Part shown: positions 34,572-43,520 of the stretch, piece after piece | How positions within the stretch are numbered: the stretch's first letter is position 1 | Layout of the letters: the number at the start of each line of letters is the position of its first letter | Origin: CAYMMX01 sp964391675 | GTDB taxonomy: Bacteria; Cyanobacteriota; Vampirovibrionia; Gastranaerophilales; Gastranaerophilaceae | Reading direction: 5' to 3' | Assembly: GCA_964391675.1 (NCBI GenBank) | Contig: CAYMMX010000005.1 | Span: 62,001 to 126,000 of the forward strand | Length of the DNA stretch: 64,000 nt | Notes under the pieces: model-generated | What the model was told of the DNA's origin: nothing | The model's input: the letters and a program-made list of their open reading frames with translations, nothing else | The model's database searches: none | Made by a program: the position numbers and the translations under genes

Positions 34572-35603
34572 TTATTTATCACTCTTATTAATTGTTTTAA
34601 TATAAACTTCATCGAATAATACACAAATTATAGAAGCTATTGCCGGTGCCAAAATAACACCCCATACTCCAAGAAATTGTGCTGCTACTAATAATGAAAA
34701 TATTATTATAAGCGGGTGCAAATCAAGAAATCTACCAAAAATTACCGGCCTTATTAAGTTATTTGAAATCCATTGAGCTGTTAAGAAAACAATAAAAACA
34801 AGAACTAAGCCTATTACGCCCATTTGATTTGCCATAATAAGACATAAAATAAGAGCAATTGTAGGTCCAACAAGAGGAATAATGTCTAAAACTCCTGTTA
34901 TAAGCCCTAAGAGCAAGGCGTAATCAACCCTTAATATAAACATTCCTAATGCTGTTAAAATACCTATTGCTAACATATTAAGAAGTTGTGCAATTACGTA
35001 TCCGCCTACTTTATTTGATATATTATCGTACACCTCAGAAGCTTTATCCTTAATTTCATAGGGAAAAAGTTTTACGATTCCTGATTTAATAATATCTTTA
35101 TCTGCCATAAAATAAAAAACAATCATACAAATAGCTAAGAAAAACAGTATTCCTTGCGCAAAGCTCATAGTTATATTAATCGATTGGTTAACAAGCCCGG
35201 ATGCAAATATATTTGAGGATTTCATTAAAGAATCTAAGTCTATAATATCAGGAATCTTGTAACCATAAAATTTATGGTTTAATATAAAGTCCTGAATTAA
35301 ATTGATTTTTTCAGGCAATATTGACAATAAACCTTCTACCTGCTTAACTGCAACAAATATAATAGGAACAAAAAAGGCAAATGATATCGTTAAAGTTCCA
35401 AATAAAACCAATGTTGCCGCACTTGAACGATTAATCTTTTTCCCAAGTTTATCAACAATCGGATTTAAAGAGCAAGCTATTACATAAGAAGCAAAAAATA
35501 ACAAAGCTATTACGGTAACAGAGGAAAGTACTTTTAATATAACAAGGATTAAAACAATAAAAATAATGTTTTTTGTTGTAATTAAATCTTTAAAAGGCAT
35601 CAA
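34572..35603 (-). CDS. AI-2E family permease (PF01594)
   Basis: 343 residues with about seven to eight hydrophobic segments. Family features are the N-terminal pair of membrane helices, a central soluble part with IPDIIDLDSLM and FPYEIKDKASEVYDNISNKVGGYVIAQLLN, and the C-terminal ITGVLDIIPLVGPTIALILC plus RPVIFGRFLDLHPLIIIFSLL. Members include AI-2 exporters, sodium/proton antiporters and lipid-linked transporters, so the substrate cannot be stated. The start overlaps the stop of the MshEN mini-protein by 4 bases, which indicates co-translation. Confidence 0.88.
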   Translation of the reverse strand: MMPFKDLITTKNIIFIVLILVILKVLSSVTVIALLFFASYVIACSLNPIVDKLGKKINRSSAATLVLFGTLTISFAFFVPIIFVAVKQVEGLLSILPEKINLIQDFILNHKFYGYKIPDIIDLDSLMKSSNIFASGLVNQSINITMSFAQGILFFLAICMIVFYFMADKDIIKSGIVKLFPYEIKDKASEVYDNISNKVGGYVIAQLLNMLAIGILTALGMFILRVDYALLLGLITGVLDIIPLVGPTIALILCLIMANQMGVIGLVLVFIVFLTAQWISNNLIRPVIFGRFLDLHPLIIIFSLLVAAQFLGVWGVILAPAIASIICVLFDEVYIKTINKSDK

Positions 35604-35848
35604 CTCCTCCTTGCAGAAATCATATCATCAATTTGTTTTTGAATTTGTAATGCTTTATTTAACTCTTCTTCTGTAAGAACTTTCATATTAATTAAAATAG
35701 TACCCAACTGCATTTTTTCAAAATTTTGCACATCGAGGGCCATTCCTAAATCACTTAAACTAAGCTTTCCTGATTGCATCAAAATCTCCCCGAGTTTTTG
35801 ATGCTCGTTTATGTCTAACCAATCACTAAAATCATTTAAATTTTTCAT
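35600..35848 (-). CDS. Stand-alone MshEN-like mini-protein (possible c-di-GMP-binding module)
   Basis: An 82-residue protein made almost entirely of two copies of a motif seen in MshEN/GspE N-terminal domains: KLGEILMQSGKLSLSDLGMALDVQ and LGTILINMKVLTEEELNKALQIQ. The pattern RLGxxLxx...Lxx(A)LxxQ binds cyclic di-GMP in MshE. Here no ATPase is attached. The gene is coupled by a 4-base overlap to the AI-2E permease. A TATAAT lies 7 bases before the ATG without a ribosome site, which suggests a leaderless transcript. The fold match is good by eye; ligand binding is inferred. Confidence 0.75.
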   Translation of the reverse strand: MKNLNDFSDWLDINEHQKLGEILMQSGKLSLSDLGMALDVQNFEKMQLGTILINMKVLTEEELNKALQIQKQIDDMISARRS

Positions 35849-36157
35849 TACTTTTATTATATCAGAATAAAAATAAATTAGAATAGTTTACATTATTTTA
35901 AATCCTACTACCAAAGAGAAGTAATAATTGTAAAGTATTATTCATACAGTATATACCAAAGATTGAATAAAAAAATATTAACAAGTATACTAAGCACACT
36001 TATTAAGTTAATTTATCTGCTTATGTAAAATTAAGTAAATAAAAATTAATAAAATAGCAATAAATTAACTTTAGCTATTTTTATCTATATAAGTAGTGTT
36101 TCGTGCCATTAATAGCGCTGATAAACAAAATGTATAACGGAGTAGGTTAAAATAAAA
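35849..36157. other. 309-base intergenic region between divergent genes
   Basis: No convincing gene. It contains the minus promoter of the MshEN mini-protein (TATAAT complement at 35856-35861) and a hairpin AAAATAGC (36051-36058) with GCTATTTT (36074-36081). GGAG at 36139-36142 lies rather far (15 bases) from the GTG start at 36158. Confidence 0.5.
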
Positions 36158-37219
36158 GTGAAAATATTATCAATCCCTAAAACAAATTATGATTCAAATT
36201 GTTCTAAAACAAAGGAGTACTCCCAAAACTTAAATACGGGAGATACAAAAAATAATGTTGCTTTTCGTGGCATAGGCAGTGCATTTAAAAATGGAGCTAC
36301 TAATTCTTTTAAATTTATTGAACGTGCAGGATTTTTTATTGAATTTCTTATTGTTGATACTTTAAGTATGATTTTACCAAGAGTTATAGTTGGCTTAAAC
36401 CGGGACAAAGAGAAAACAGGTAAATGGAACTACAAAGCCGGGGCCGAAGAAGCCTTAAGAGAATCTTTATCAGGACCTTCAATGAATTTAATCCCAATGG
36501 GAATACTGGCGGCTTTTTGTGCATTTAAACCTGCGGCACGCTCAGAAAAAGCAGCATTAGAAGGATTAAATTCAAATATGTCTGAACTTATAGATAAAAT
36601 GCCTGATATAAAGAATAAAAAAGCCTTGGATAAGGCTCTTGCATCCAAATTATTTGAAGAAGCATTCGGCGATAAAGATATTGACTCAAAATTGAGGAAA
36701 AGTTTTATAGATATTTTAACAGAATCACCTGATACAAAGAAAAAATTATTTAATAATGAAGTATTTAAAAATAATATGTCTCAATTTGAACAAATAGTAA
36801 ACAAAATCAATAACACAATAAAAGCTAAAAGTGCTCCTGACAGTCCTGATTGCGTAACTATAAATATTAATAAGAACATTATTGAAAATAACGTAAAATT
36901 AACAAAGAAAACACCAATATCTGTATCTGCAGCAAGCCTATATGAAGATTTTGGCAACTACTCAAGAGACATTACAGAAAAACTTACAAAAGCATCTTTT
37001 GTCGAAAACTCAACTAAAGAAGCAAAACATTTCTTAAGTAATTTACAAAAAACCAGAATAGGTTTAAAATTTGCAATGGGTATTAGCTCTTTCATTGCAG
37101 TAGGAACATTTTTACTATACCTTCCAAAATTCTATCAATTAAGTAAGACTTCACCGGCAGAAGAAAGTGCAAAGTTAGCTGCCCAAGGTACTAAAGGAGG
37201 TATTAATGAAAATAAGTAA
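36158..37219 (+). CDS. Uncharacterised membrane protein with N-terminal FRG motif (paralogue A)
   Basis: 353 residues from a GTG. The N-terminal 35 residues are polar and end with VAFRGIGSAFKNG. A hydrophobic segment follows near 53-75 (GFFIEFLIVDTLSMILPRVIVG), then another near 105-120 (LIPMGILAAFCAF), a long soluble helical domain rich in Lys and Asn, and a last membrane helix near 318-337 (FAMGISSFIAVGTFLLYLPKF). The next gene has the same layout and a related N-terminus, so they are tandem paralogues overlapping by 14 bases. The family is not recognised. Similar [VS]xF[KR]G N-termini seem lineage-specific. Confidence 0.7.
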   Translation: MKILSIPKTNYDSNCSKTKEYSQNLNTGDTKNNVAFRGIGSAFKNGATNSFKFIERAGFFIEFLIVDTLSMILPRVIVGLNRDKEKTGKWNYKAGAEEALRESLSGPSMNLIPMGILAAFCAFKPAARSEKAALEGLNSNMSELIDKMPDIKNKKALDKALASKLFEEAFGDKDIDSKLRKSFIDILTESPDTKKKLFNNEVFKNNMSQFEQIVNKINNTIKAKSAPDSPDCVTININKNIIENNVKLTKKTPISVSAASLYEDFGNYSRDITEKLTKASFVENSTKEAKHFLSNLQKTRIGLKFAMGISSFIAVGTFLLYLPKFYQLSKTSPAEESAKLAAQGTKGGINENK

Positions 37220-38057
37220 TAATACACCTATTGTTAGTAATACATCCTTTAAAGGATCCGCTAAATTATTTAAAGAAGCACTAAAACAAGATAGCCAAAA
37301 TTTCTTCAGACTTACTCCTAAAGGAACAATGCAAAGAGCATTATTTATTGCTAATGCTTTTGTATTTTTGCTAGGAACAAGATTAATTACATCTCGTGAT
37401 AAAGATGAAAAAAGAGAAATTTTCATTAGAGATGTTCCTTCAATTTACACAGCAGTTTTAGGTGTTCCTATAATAAGCAAGTTTTTTACTAATATACTTC
37501 AAGAAAAATCAGGTTTTGGATTAATGAAAACAAATCCGGCACCAGAAAAATGCGAATTAAGAAAATGGTTTGAAAATAAATTTAATATCAAAAACAATGC
37601 AAAAACACTAAAGACTCAAGATGAAGTATTATCATATGCAAAACTAAAATTATTATACACATATGACCCAGATTTAGATGTTTCAGGCGCCGGTTTGGAT
37701 GGATTTTCAAAAAGATTAATGAATTTAAATGACAAAGTCAATCTTAAGAAAATATACTCTAATTTATCAAAAGAAATAAAAGAAGGTATAGCTGGTTTTG
37801 AAAACGATAATGTTAAGTTCTTACAAGATTTAGCCAAAAAACCTGAAATTTCAGGAAAAATTAAAGAAGCTTTATCAAATTCAAGTAACAAAGCTTTGGA
37901 TAAAGCAAGTTCTTTAAAAACAATCCCTGCAGCGCTTGGATTTGGGGTAACTTTAACATTACTTGGCCTTATCATACCAAAATTAAATATCTTAATAACC
38001 GAAAAAATAAGTAAGAACAGAGAAGCTAAAAAGAATACTCAAGCCAAAATTGCATAA
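37206..38057 (+). CDS. Uncharacterised membrane protein with N-terminal FKG motif (paralogue B)
   Basis: 283 residues. The N-terminus has SNTSFKGSAKLFKEA, matching the FRG region of the preceding protein. Then come a hydrophobic stretch at about 44-60 (ALFIANAFVFLLGTRLI), a conserved-looking SRDKDEKRE segment that parallels NRDKEKTG of the upstream protein, a soluble helical middle, and a C-terminal membrane helix (GFGVTLTLLGLIIPKLNIL) followed by a basic tail. Ribosome site AAAGGAGG lies inside the upstream gene and the start overlaps it by 14 bases. Function unknown; the pair probably forms a membrane complex. Confidence 0.7.
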   Translation: MKISNNTPIVSNTSFKGSAKLFKEALKQDSQNFFRLTPKGTMQRALFIANAFVFLLGTRLITSRDKDEKREIFIRDVPSIYTAVLGVPIISKFFTNILQEKSGFGLMKTNPAPEKCELRKWFENKFNIKNNAKTLKTQDEVLSYAKLKLLYTYDPDLDVSGAGLDGFSKRLMNLNDKVNLKKIYSNLSKEIKEGIAGFENDNVKFLQDLAKKPEISGKIKEALSNSSNKALDKASSLKTIPAALGFGVTLTLLGLIIPKLNILITEKISKNREAKKNTQAKIA

Positions 38058-38085
38058 ATAAGATAAGTATAAATAAGATAAGGAT

Positions 38086-38114
38086 AAAATGCTAATTATA
38101 ATTAGCATTTTTTT
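38086..38114. terminator. Bidirectional intrinsic terminator
   Basis: An 11-base stem AAAATGCTAAT (38086-38096) pairs with ATTAGCATTTT (38101-38111) around the loop TATA, followed by T. It serves paralogue B and the convergent gene ending at 38117. ATAAGATAAG-type direct repeats precede it. Confidence 0.88.
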
Positions 38115-38116
38115 CC

Positions 38117-38710
38117 TTATCTTGACATAAAATATAATTTATTAAGCTGTGCGGTAATATCTGCACCAACTAAAGAAGAAACTGTTAATGACTGGACTTC
38201 ACTTTGTAAAGAACTTTGAGGTACTGCTTGGCTAACTTTTGTTTCCTGAGGAATAAAAACAATGCTTGCCTGAGCCTGTAATTGAGCAATATTTGCTTTT
38301 TCTGTAGGTGTTTGTGCACTTGCCTGCATTGCACTAATTTTAGTATTAAATGCTGAATAGTCGATAGAAAAATCACCTGTCGCCGCTAGACTAACCTGAC
38401 TCATAACATTTGCCCAAGGAATTTGGTTCAAATTTTGAGACGTATCCTGATTTGCAGCCTGAGCTTTTTGATTCTGCATTTCATTATAAGCTATATTTCC
38501 AATAACCTCTGCTTCAACATCTGCGTGCATAGCAACATATAATGCGTGCAAATCAGTATAAGAATCACCGCTTGGAACAATTCCATATTTGCTAAAAAGT
38601 TCTTTTAACTGCTCATTAGAAATCACCGCTCTGAAAAATCTATATTGAATAGAAGAATCATAAGTAGTAGAGTAAATGTAGCTATAATTACTAATTGCGT
38701 TAACTGACAA
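38117..38710 (-). CDS. Uncharacterised Gln/Ala-rich protein
   Basis: 197 residues; not recognised. The N-terminal 100 residues include YRFFRAVISNEQLKELFSKYGIVPSGDSYTDLHALYVAMHAD, which looks helical. The remainder is rich in Ala, Gln and Ser (QNQKAQAANQDTSQNL, KISAMQASAQTPTEKA) and probably forms extended helices. There is no signal peptide or membrane segment. A perfect 22-base palindrome lies 12 bases upstream of the start codon, which suggests dedicated regulation. It resembles in style the small structural or surface-associated proteins of this lineage; no function is proposed. Confidence 0.65.
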   Translation of the reverse strand: MSVNAISNYSYIYSTTYDSSIQYRFFRAVISNEQLKELFSKYGIVPSGDSYTDLHALYVAMHADVEAEVIGNIAYNEMQNQKAQAANQDTSQNLNQIPWANVMSQVSLAATGDFSIDYSAFNTKISAMQASAQTPTEKANIAQLQAQASIVFIPQETKVSQAVPQSSLQSEVQSLTVSSLVGADITAQLNKLYFMSR

Positions 38711-38721
38711 AATAGATATCC

Positions 38722-38743
38722 ATATATTGTATATACAATATAT
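38722..38743. promoter_or_regulatory. Perfect 22-base palindrome upstream of the Gln/Ala-rich protein gene
   Basis: Each half is ATATATTGTAT; the core is TTGTATATACAA. It ends 12 bases from the ATG at 38710 and so overlaps the expected -10 region of that minus-strand gene. It is likely an operator; the regulator is unknown. Confidence 0.55.
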
Positions 38744-38824
38744 ATATCGTCAGCTGTTTAATTTCTCTTTAGTTAAATATGAAATTAATTTACAAAATTT
38801 AACTTTTTAAAATATTAAATAAAA

Positions 38825-40771
38825 TCATTCAACTAAACGCAAGATTTCATAAATATCAAGCTTTTTAGCTTTTCCCCTTATAGAAACTTCTGATATTTTA
38901 ATTACATCAGTAATGGCTCTGACTTTTTCATAAGTAGTAGAACTGATTAAAAAATTTGTTTTATAAACTTTATTGTAGCTTTCAATACGGCTTGCAAGAT
39001 TAACAGTATCACCGATTACAGTATATTCTAGTCTGGTTTCGGACCCTATATTCCCGACAAAAGCATCACCTGTATTGATTCCTATTCCAATTTCAATTTT
39101 AGGCTTACCCTCTTTTAGCCATTTTTTTTGAAGTTCAGAAACTTTTTTTAGCATTTCATTCGCACATTTTACAGAATTTATAGCATGATTTTTATCTTGA
39201 ATCGGTTCTCCGAAAATTGCCATAACCGCATCACCGATGAATTTGTTTATAACGCCGTTATATTTACTTATAATGGGTTCAATTTCGGTAAAATATTCAT
39301 TAAGAATAACTGAAACTTCTTCTGCACTCATTTTTTCACTCATTGCAGTAAATCCACGAATATCTGCAAAAAGAACCGTAACATTTGCACGTTTTCCACC
39401 AAGCTTAAGTTTATCAATGTTTTTTACAACATTTTGCATAACATCTTGAGATATATATTTTCCCATTGCATTTTTAATTTTTTCTTTATTCCTGCCCTCT
39501 AAAATAAATCTATAGGAATATGCTATTGCCATCATTACAACTTGAAGTGTAATAGGTGTTATAACACTTATTACAAAACCAAATCGGTAACAGATTATGC
39601 AAAATGCAATGTATGTAACCATAATCAATGCAATTATGCCTAAAGAAATTAATAAAGAAAAATATTTTATTACTAAAAAAGTTGTCAATAAAATTAAAGC
39701 AAGGCTTAATAAGTCCTGTGCTTTAGTTGTCTGAATGAGAAATTCATTATTCATAATATTATCCAAATTTGTTGCTTGAATATCGACACCGGGATAATCA
39801 TCAGAAATAGGAGTTCTTTTTACATCTTCGAGCCCGACAGCAATAGCTTTTGCATTAGCACCTACAAAAACTATTTTATTCTCAAAAACCTGAGGTGATA
39901 TAATAGGTTTTTTACCTTGTTTTAGAGCATCAAATGAATCTATAATATCTATTGCGGAATAAGTTTTATGAGAATATTCGGAATCGGGTAATCTTTTATA
40001 ATAATGAATATTATTATAAACTCCGTTATAATTACTGTATATCGGTATTTTTAACTTGGTTTTTACATCTTTAATCAAATTATTGCTTACAGTGTAAGAA
40101 TTATCAGGAAACATATAATCGTGCATTTTTAAAGATAGAGACGGATACAAAATACCTTTATAATCAATAAACTGATCAATTGAGCGTATATAACCGTCAA
40201 AATCGGGTGTTGTTATAAGTGACCCCACATTTTTTACAGAATTAAAATACCCTTCAGGGAACATCGACAAACTTTTATAAAAAGAAGGGGGTTTTTTACC
40301 TCTTTTATCTTTTATCGACATTACAAATTTTTCATCAAATTTTTTATCGTAAATTTTCCCCTTTACATCAGAGTCATAAGCTGAATTTAGAGGAACAAAA
40401 CCAACAACAAGATTATTTATATTTTTAATCGAAGAATAAAATTTTATATCTGAAGCAGGGTCAACAATGTCCGGAGTTGCAATAATAGCATCAAAACCTA
40501 TAACTTTTGCTTTTGAATAAATATTTAAATATTCAAACATTTTAGCATAAAGCTCTCTTTTCCAAGGCCAGCGAATTCTTGCTAAAGATTTATCGTCAAT
40601 AGTAATGATAACAATCTCTTTTGAACCAGTTTTATATGCAGAAAAGTTTTTTACCATAAAATTATACGCAGCAGGTTCAAAAAACGAAGAAGATATTACG
40701 TACAAAATCAACATAAAAGTAAAAATTGATAAAACTATTATAGTAGATTTAAGACTTTTTACAATTTTCAT
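38825..40771 (-). CDS. CHASE2-domain class III adenylate/guanylate cyclase
   Basis: 648 residues from the ATG at 40771. An N-terminal membrane helix (STIIVLSIFTFMLILYVIS) is followed by a roughly 300-residue extracytoplasmic CHASE2 domain (ITIDDKSLARIRWPWKRELYAKMFE, VIGFDAI, VFVGANA). Three membrane helices follow near 350-425, then the catalytic domain: VTVLFADIRGFTAMSEKMS with the first metal Asp, GDAVMAIFGEP with the second, and EYTVIGDTVNLASRIES. It makes cAMP or cGMP in response to an external cue. Choosing this start avoids overlap with the divergent eda gene. Confidence 0.92.
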   Translation of the reverse strand: MKIVKSLKSTIIVLSIFTFMLILYVISSSFFEPAAYNFMVKNFSAYKTGSKEIVIITIDDKSLARIRWPWKRELYAKMFEYLNIYSKAKVIGFDAIIATPDIVDPASDIKFYSSIKNINNLVVGFVPLNSAYDSDVKGKIYDKKFDEKFVMSIKDKRGKKPPSFYKSLSMFPEGYFNSVKNVGSLITTPDFDGYIRSIDQFIDYKGILYPSLSLKMHDYMFPDNSYTVSNNLIKDVKTKLKIPIYSNYNGVYNNIHYYKRLPDSEYSHKTYSAIDIIDSFDALKQGKKPIISPQVFENKIVFVGANAKAIAVGLEDVKRTPISDDYPGVDIQATNLDNIMNNEFLIQTTKAQDLLSLALILLTTFLVIKYFSLLISLGIIALIMVTYIAFCIICYRFGFVISVITPITLQVVMMAIAYSYRFILEGRNKEKIKNAMGKYISQDVMQNVVKNIDKLKLGGKRANVTVLFADIRGFTAMSEKMSAEEVSVILNEYFTEIEPIISKYNGVINKFIGDAVMAIFGEPIQDKNHAINSVKCANEMLKKVSELQKKWLKEGKPKIEIGIGINTGDAFVGNIGSETRLEYTVIGDTVNLASRIESYNKVYKTNFLISSTTYEKVRAITDVIKISEVSIRGKAKKLDIYEILRLVE

Positions 40772-40808
40772 GTAATCATGATATAATAAATTTCGGAAAA
40801 GAGAAACT

Positions 40809-41420
40809 ATGCAAGAAAACTTAATCAAAAAGATCTCAGAAGAAAAGATTTATCCTATAATCAGATGTTCAGATACCCGAAGCGCAATAGACACAGCGAA
40901 TGCACTTATAGAGGGAGGGATTAAGCTTTTAGAAATTAATATAGAAAATAATTCTTTGTATGAAGCCATACACGAAATTTCTAAAAATGCTATTGTAGCA
41001 GCAGGCGGAATAATAACAGGACAACAAGCAATAAAAGCCATTGATGCGGGAGCAAAAATTTTATCTTCACCAATTTTTCAAATGAATATGGTTAAAATTT
41101 CAAAAGATAAAGAAATTCCTCTTATAGCTTGTGTTTCCACTGCAAATGAAGCCTACACCGCTTGGAAAACACGTGTACCATTGTTAAAAGTTTTTCCCGC
41201 AAAAGCTCTTGGAGGTACTTTATATATAGAAGACCTTCTGCGTCCAATGCCTTTTTTAAATGTAATGCCTTCAGGAAATATTTTATTAGAAGAAGTTGCA
41301 GATTATATTAAAGCCGGTGCTGTTGCAGTTGGTGTAGGTAGAAGTTTTTATGAAAATTCGAATTTTTCTGAAATCACTCAAAAAGCTAAAAAAGTTATTG
41401 AAAATTTAAAGGATTTATAG
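40809..41420 (+). CDS. eda: KDPG/KHG aldolase family protein
   Basis: 203 residues. The TIM-barrel aldolase keeps the catalytic Glu (LLEINIENN) and the Schiff-base Lys (LLKVFPAKALGG). Substrate-binding positions differ from E. coli Eda: VTLRT is INIEN, so the phosphate/carboxylate Arg is missing, and CPTGG is MPSGN. It splits 2-keto-3-deoxy-6-phosphogluconate or a relative into pyruvate and a triose phosphate or aldehyde. A 2-keto-3-deoxygluconate-type kinase gene follows 5 bases later, which supports this pathway. The promoter TATAAT at 40782-40787 is shared territory with the divergent cyclase gene. Confidence 0.85.
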   Translation: MQENLIKKISEEKIYPIIRCSDTRSAIDTANALIEGGIKLLEINIENNSLYEAIHEISKNAIVAAGGIITGQQAIKAIDAGAKILSSPIFQMNMVKISKDKEIPLIACVSTANEAYTAWKTRVPLLKVFPAKALGGTLYIEDLLRPMPFLNVMPSGNILLEEVADYIKAGAVAVGVGRSFYENSNFSEITQKAKKVIENLKDL

Positions 41421-41425
41421 TTTAT

Positions 41426-42364
41426 ATGAACGAAAAATTAGACATAGTAACAATCGGTGAAGGCTTAATAGAACTATCAAGTGACGTCAGTTTAAGCTTG
41501 GCTCAATCACTAAATAAATATTATGGTGGTGATACGCTTGCTGCTGCTGTAAGTGCAAGACGCCTTGGTTCAAAAGTCGGATATATCACGAGAGTAGGTT
41601 GTGATTATTTTAAAGAATTTTTAATGGATAGTTGGCAAGCTGAAGGTCTTGATATATCACAAATCAAGTTAACAGAAGACTTTAATGGATTATATTTACT
41701 TGCCAGGCCTAAAAACGGAGAAAAAGAATTCTCTTACTACAGAAAAAAAACAGCGGCTTCAAAATTATCAATTGAAGATATTTCTGAAAAATATATCGAA
41801 AATGCAAAAATATTTTATTCCTCAGGAATAGCTCAAACTCTTTCTTTATCAGCAAAAGAAGCTGTAAAAAAAGGTTATACTATAGCAAAAGAAAAAGGGT
41901 TAATAACAGCATATGATCCTAATTACAGCCCGATTATAACAACTCCTGAAGAAGCAAAGGAAGCATTTGATGAAGTTATAGATGATATCGATATATTATT
42001 TTTAAGCGACAAAAATGATATAAATAAATTATTTGATATTAATTCTATTGAAAAAATTATTAAACATTTTTGGGATAAAGGAATCAATACAATTATTATT
42101 AAATCAAGTCAAAATAATGGTTATTATACAGGCTACACAGGGGATATAGTCTTCAATAAATTCTACACAACAAATATTGTTGATACTACATGTTCGGGAG
42201 ATGCATTTAACGGAGGATTTCTTCATGCTATCTCATCAGGATTTTCTCCTTTTGAAGCAACAAAACTTGCATCTGTAGTCTCAGGACTACAGGCACAAAA
42301 TATTGGAGCAATAAGATCAATTCCGACAAAAGAAGAAGTTTATGCCGAATATGAAAAAATCTAA
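41426..42364 (+). CDS. kdgK: PfkB-family sugar kinase, probably 2-keto-3-deoxygluconate kinase
   Basis: 312 residues of the ribokinase/PfkB fold. The N-terminal GGDTLAAAVSARRLGSKVGYITRVGCD binds the sugar. The C-terminal signature DTTCSGDAFNGGFLHAI carries the catalytic Asp (usually DTTGAGDAF; here Cys-Ser replace Gly-Ala, as in KdgK). It would phosphorylate 2-keto-3-deoxygluconate, giving the substrate for the aldolase encoded just upstream. Its 3' end overlaps the pyruvyltransferase gene by 23 bases, so all three genes are probably one transcript. Confidence 0.85.
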   Translation: MNEKLDIVTIGEGLIELSSDVSLSLAQSLNKYYGGDTLAAAVSARRLGSKVGYITRVGCDYFKEFLMDSWQAEGLDISQIKLTEDFNGLYLLARPKNGEKEFSYYRKKTAASKLSIEDISEKYIENAKIFYSSGIAQTLSLSAKEAVKKGYTIAKEKGLITAYDPNYSPIITTPEEAKEAFDEVIDDIDILFLSDKNDINKLFDINSIEKIIKHFWDKGINTIIIKSSQNNGYYTGYTGDIVFNKFYTTNIVDTTCSGDAFNGGFLHAISSGFSPFEATKLASVVSGLQAQNIGAIRSIPTKEEVYAEYEKI

Positions 42365-43388
42365 AAAAAAATTCAAAAAAATATTAATATCCGGCTACTA
42401 TGGCTTTGATAATTTTGGAGATGAAACTATATTAAGTGTTTTAGTTGAGAAACTAAGACACTATGACACAAGTATAAGGGTTTTATCCAAAAACCCAATA
42501 AAAACGCAACGATTACATGGTGTTTTTTCAACCTTATATTTTTGCTTATGTCAGGTAATTTTAAGAATATTTCAATGCGACATCCTAATTTCCGGAGGTG
42601 GAAGCCTATTGCAAGATGTAACTAGTTTAAAGAGTTTATTATATTATCTTTGGGTTATAAATACTGCTTTATTTTTTAAGAAAAAAGTTATTATATTTGC
42701 ACAAGGAATAGGACCAATTAATAATAAATTTGGTGCTTTTTTAACAAAAAAAACACTTCAGAAATGTTCTCTGATAAGTGTAAGAGATAGAAAGAGCCGA
42801 CTATTACTTCATAAATGGGGAATAGAAGCTGATTTAGTCTGTGACCCATTATTTGATCTTAATATTCCTCAATATTTACCGGAAAATAAAATTGGAGTTC
42901 AATTAAGAAGCTTTAAAACATTAACTGATAAGTTATTAAAAAAACTTGCATTTCAAGTTAACAAAGAATTTTCTGACAAAAATATCGAAATTTATTCTTT
43001 CCAAGACAGTTTGGATTTAGAAACATGTAAAAAATTCGAAAAATATTTAAAAGAAGTTAACCCTAAAATCAAAACAGATATTATATTTAACTTAACCTCT
43101 CAAGAAGTCTTAAATAAAATGTCGAAACTCGAATATATGATTGCAATGAGATTTCATGCCTGCTTGATTGCGATAAAATTTGGCATTAAAACACTTGCTA
43201 TCAGCTATGATATAAAAGTTGAAAAACTTGCGCAAGATGCCCAAATACCTGTCCTTTCAATGAGTGCCGATGAAGATTATAATGACTCTTTTAATGAATT
43301 AAAAGATATAGAGGGTCAAAAATTAATTGAATATTCCAAGACAAATCACTTTGATTGGTCAAAAATCGAAAAGGTAATTATTACATAA
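42342..43388 (+). CDS. csaB: Polysaccharide pyruvyltransferase CsaB
   Basis: 348 residues. The start region ILISGYYGFDNFGDETIL is the CsaB hallmark, followed by CDILISGGGSLLQDVTS, FAQGIGPINNKFG, ISVRDRKSRLLL, VCDPLFDL and the C-terminal MRFHACLIAIKFG. It adds a ketal-linked pyruvate to a cell-wall polysaccharide, the modification that lets S-layer-homology domains anchor to it. Cyanobacteria use this for SLH-domain porins; no SLH protein is in this window. The first 23 bases overlap kdgK. The C-terminus is about 348 residues, normal for the family. Confidence 0.9.
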   Translation: MPNMKKSKKKFKKILISGYYGFDNFGDETILSVLVEKLRHYDTSIRVLSKNPIKTQRLHGVFSTLYFCLCQVILRIFQCDILISGGGSLLQDVTSLKSLLYYLWVINTALFFKKKVIIFAQGIGPINNKFGAFLTKKTLQKCSLISVRDRKSRLLLHKWGIEADLVCDPLFDLNIPQYLPENKIGVQLRSFKTLTDKLLKKLAFQVNKEFSDKNIEIYSFQDSLDLETCKKFEKYLKEVNPKIKTDIIFNLTSQEVLNKMSKLEYMIAMRFHACLIAIKFGIKTLAISYDIKVEKLAQDAQIPVLSMSADEDYNDSFNELKDIEGQKLIEYSKTNHFDWSKIEKVIIT

Positions 43389-43520
43389 TTAGATCATCCT
43401 TTTTAAAATAGTTTCGGGCATATGTAAACTTTGTTAAGATTATTAAAAAGTTGGGCAATTTTGTAATGTTTAAATACTTTATATATACATAGGGATAATT
43501 ATAGGAATAAGGAGGATTAT

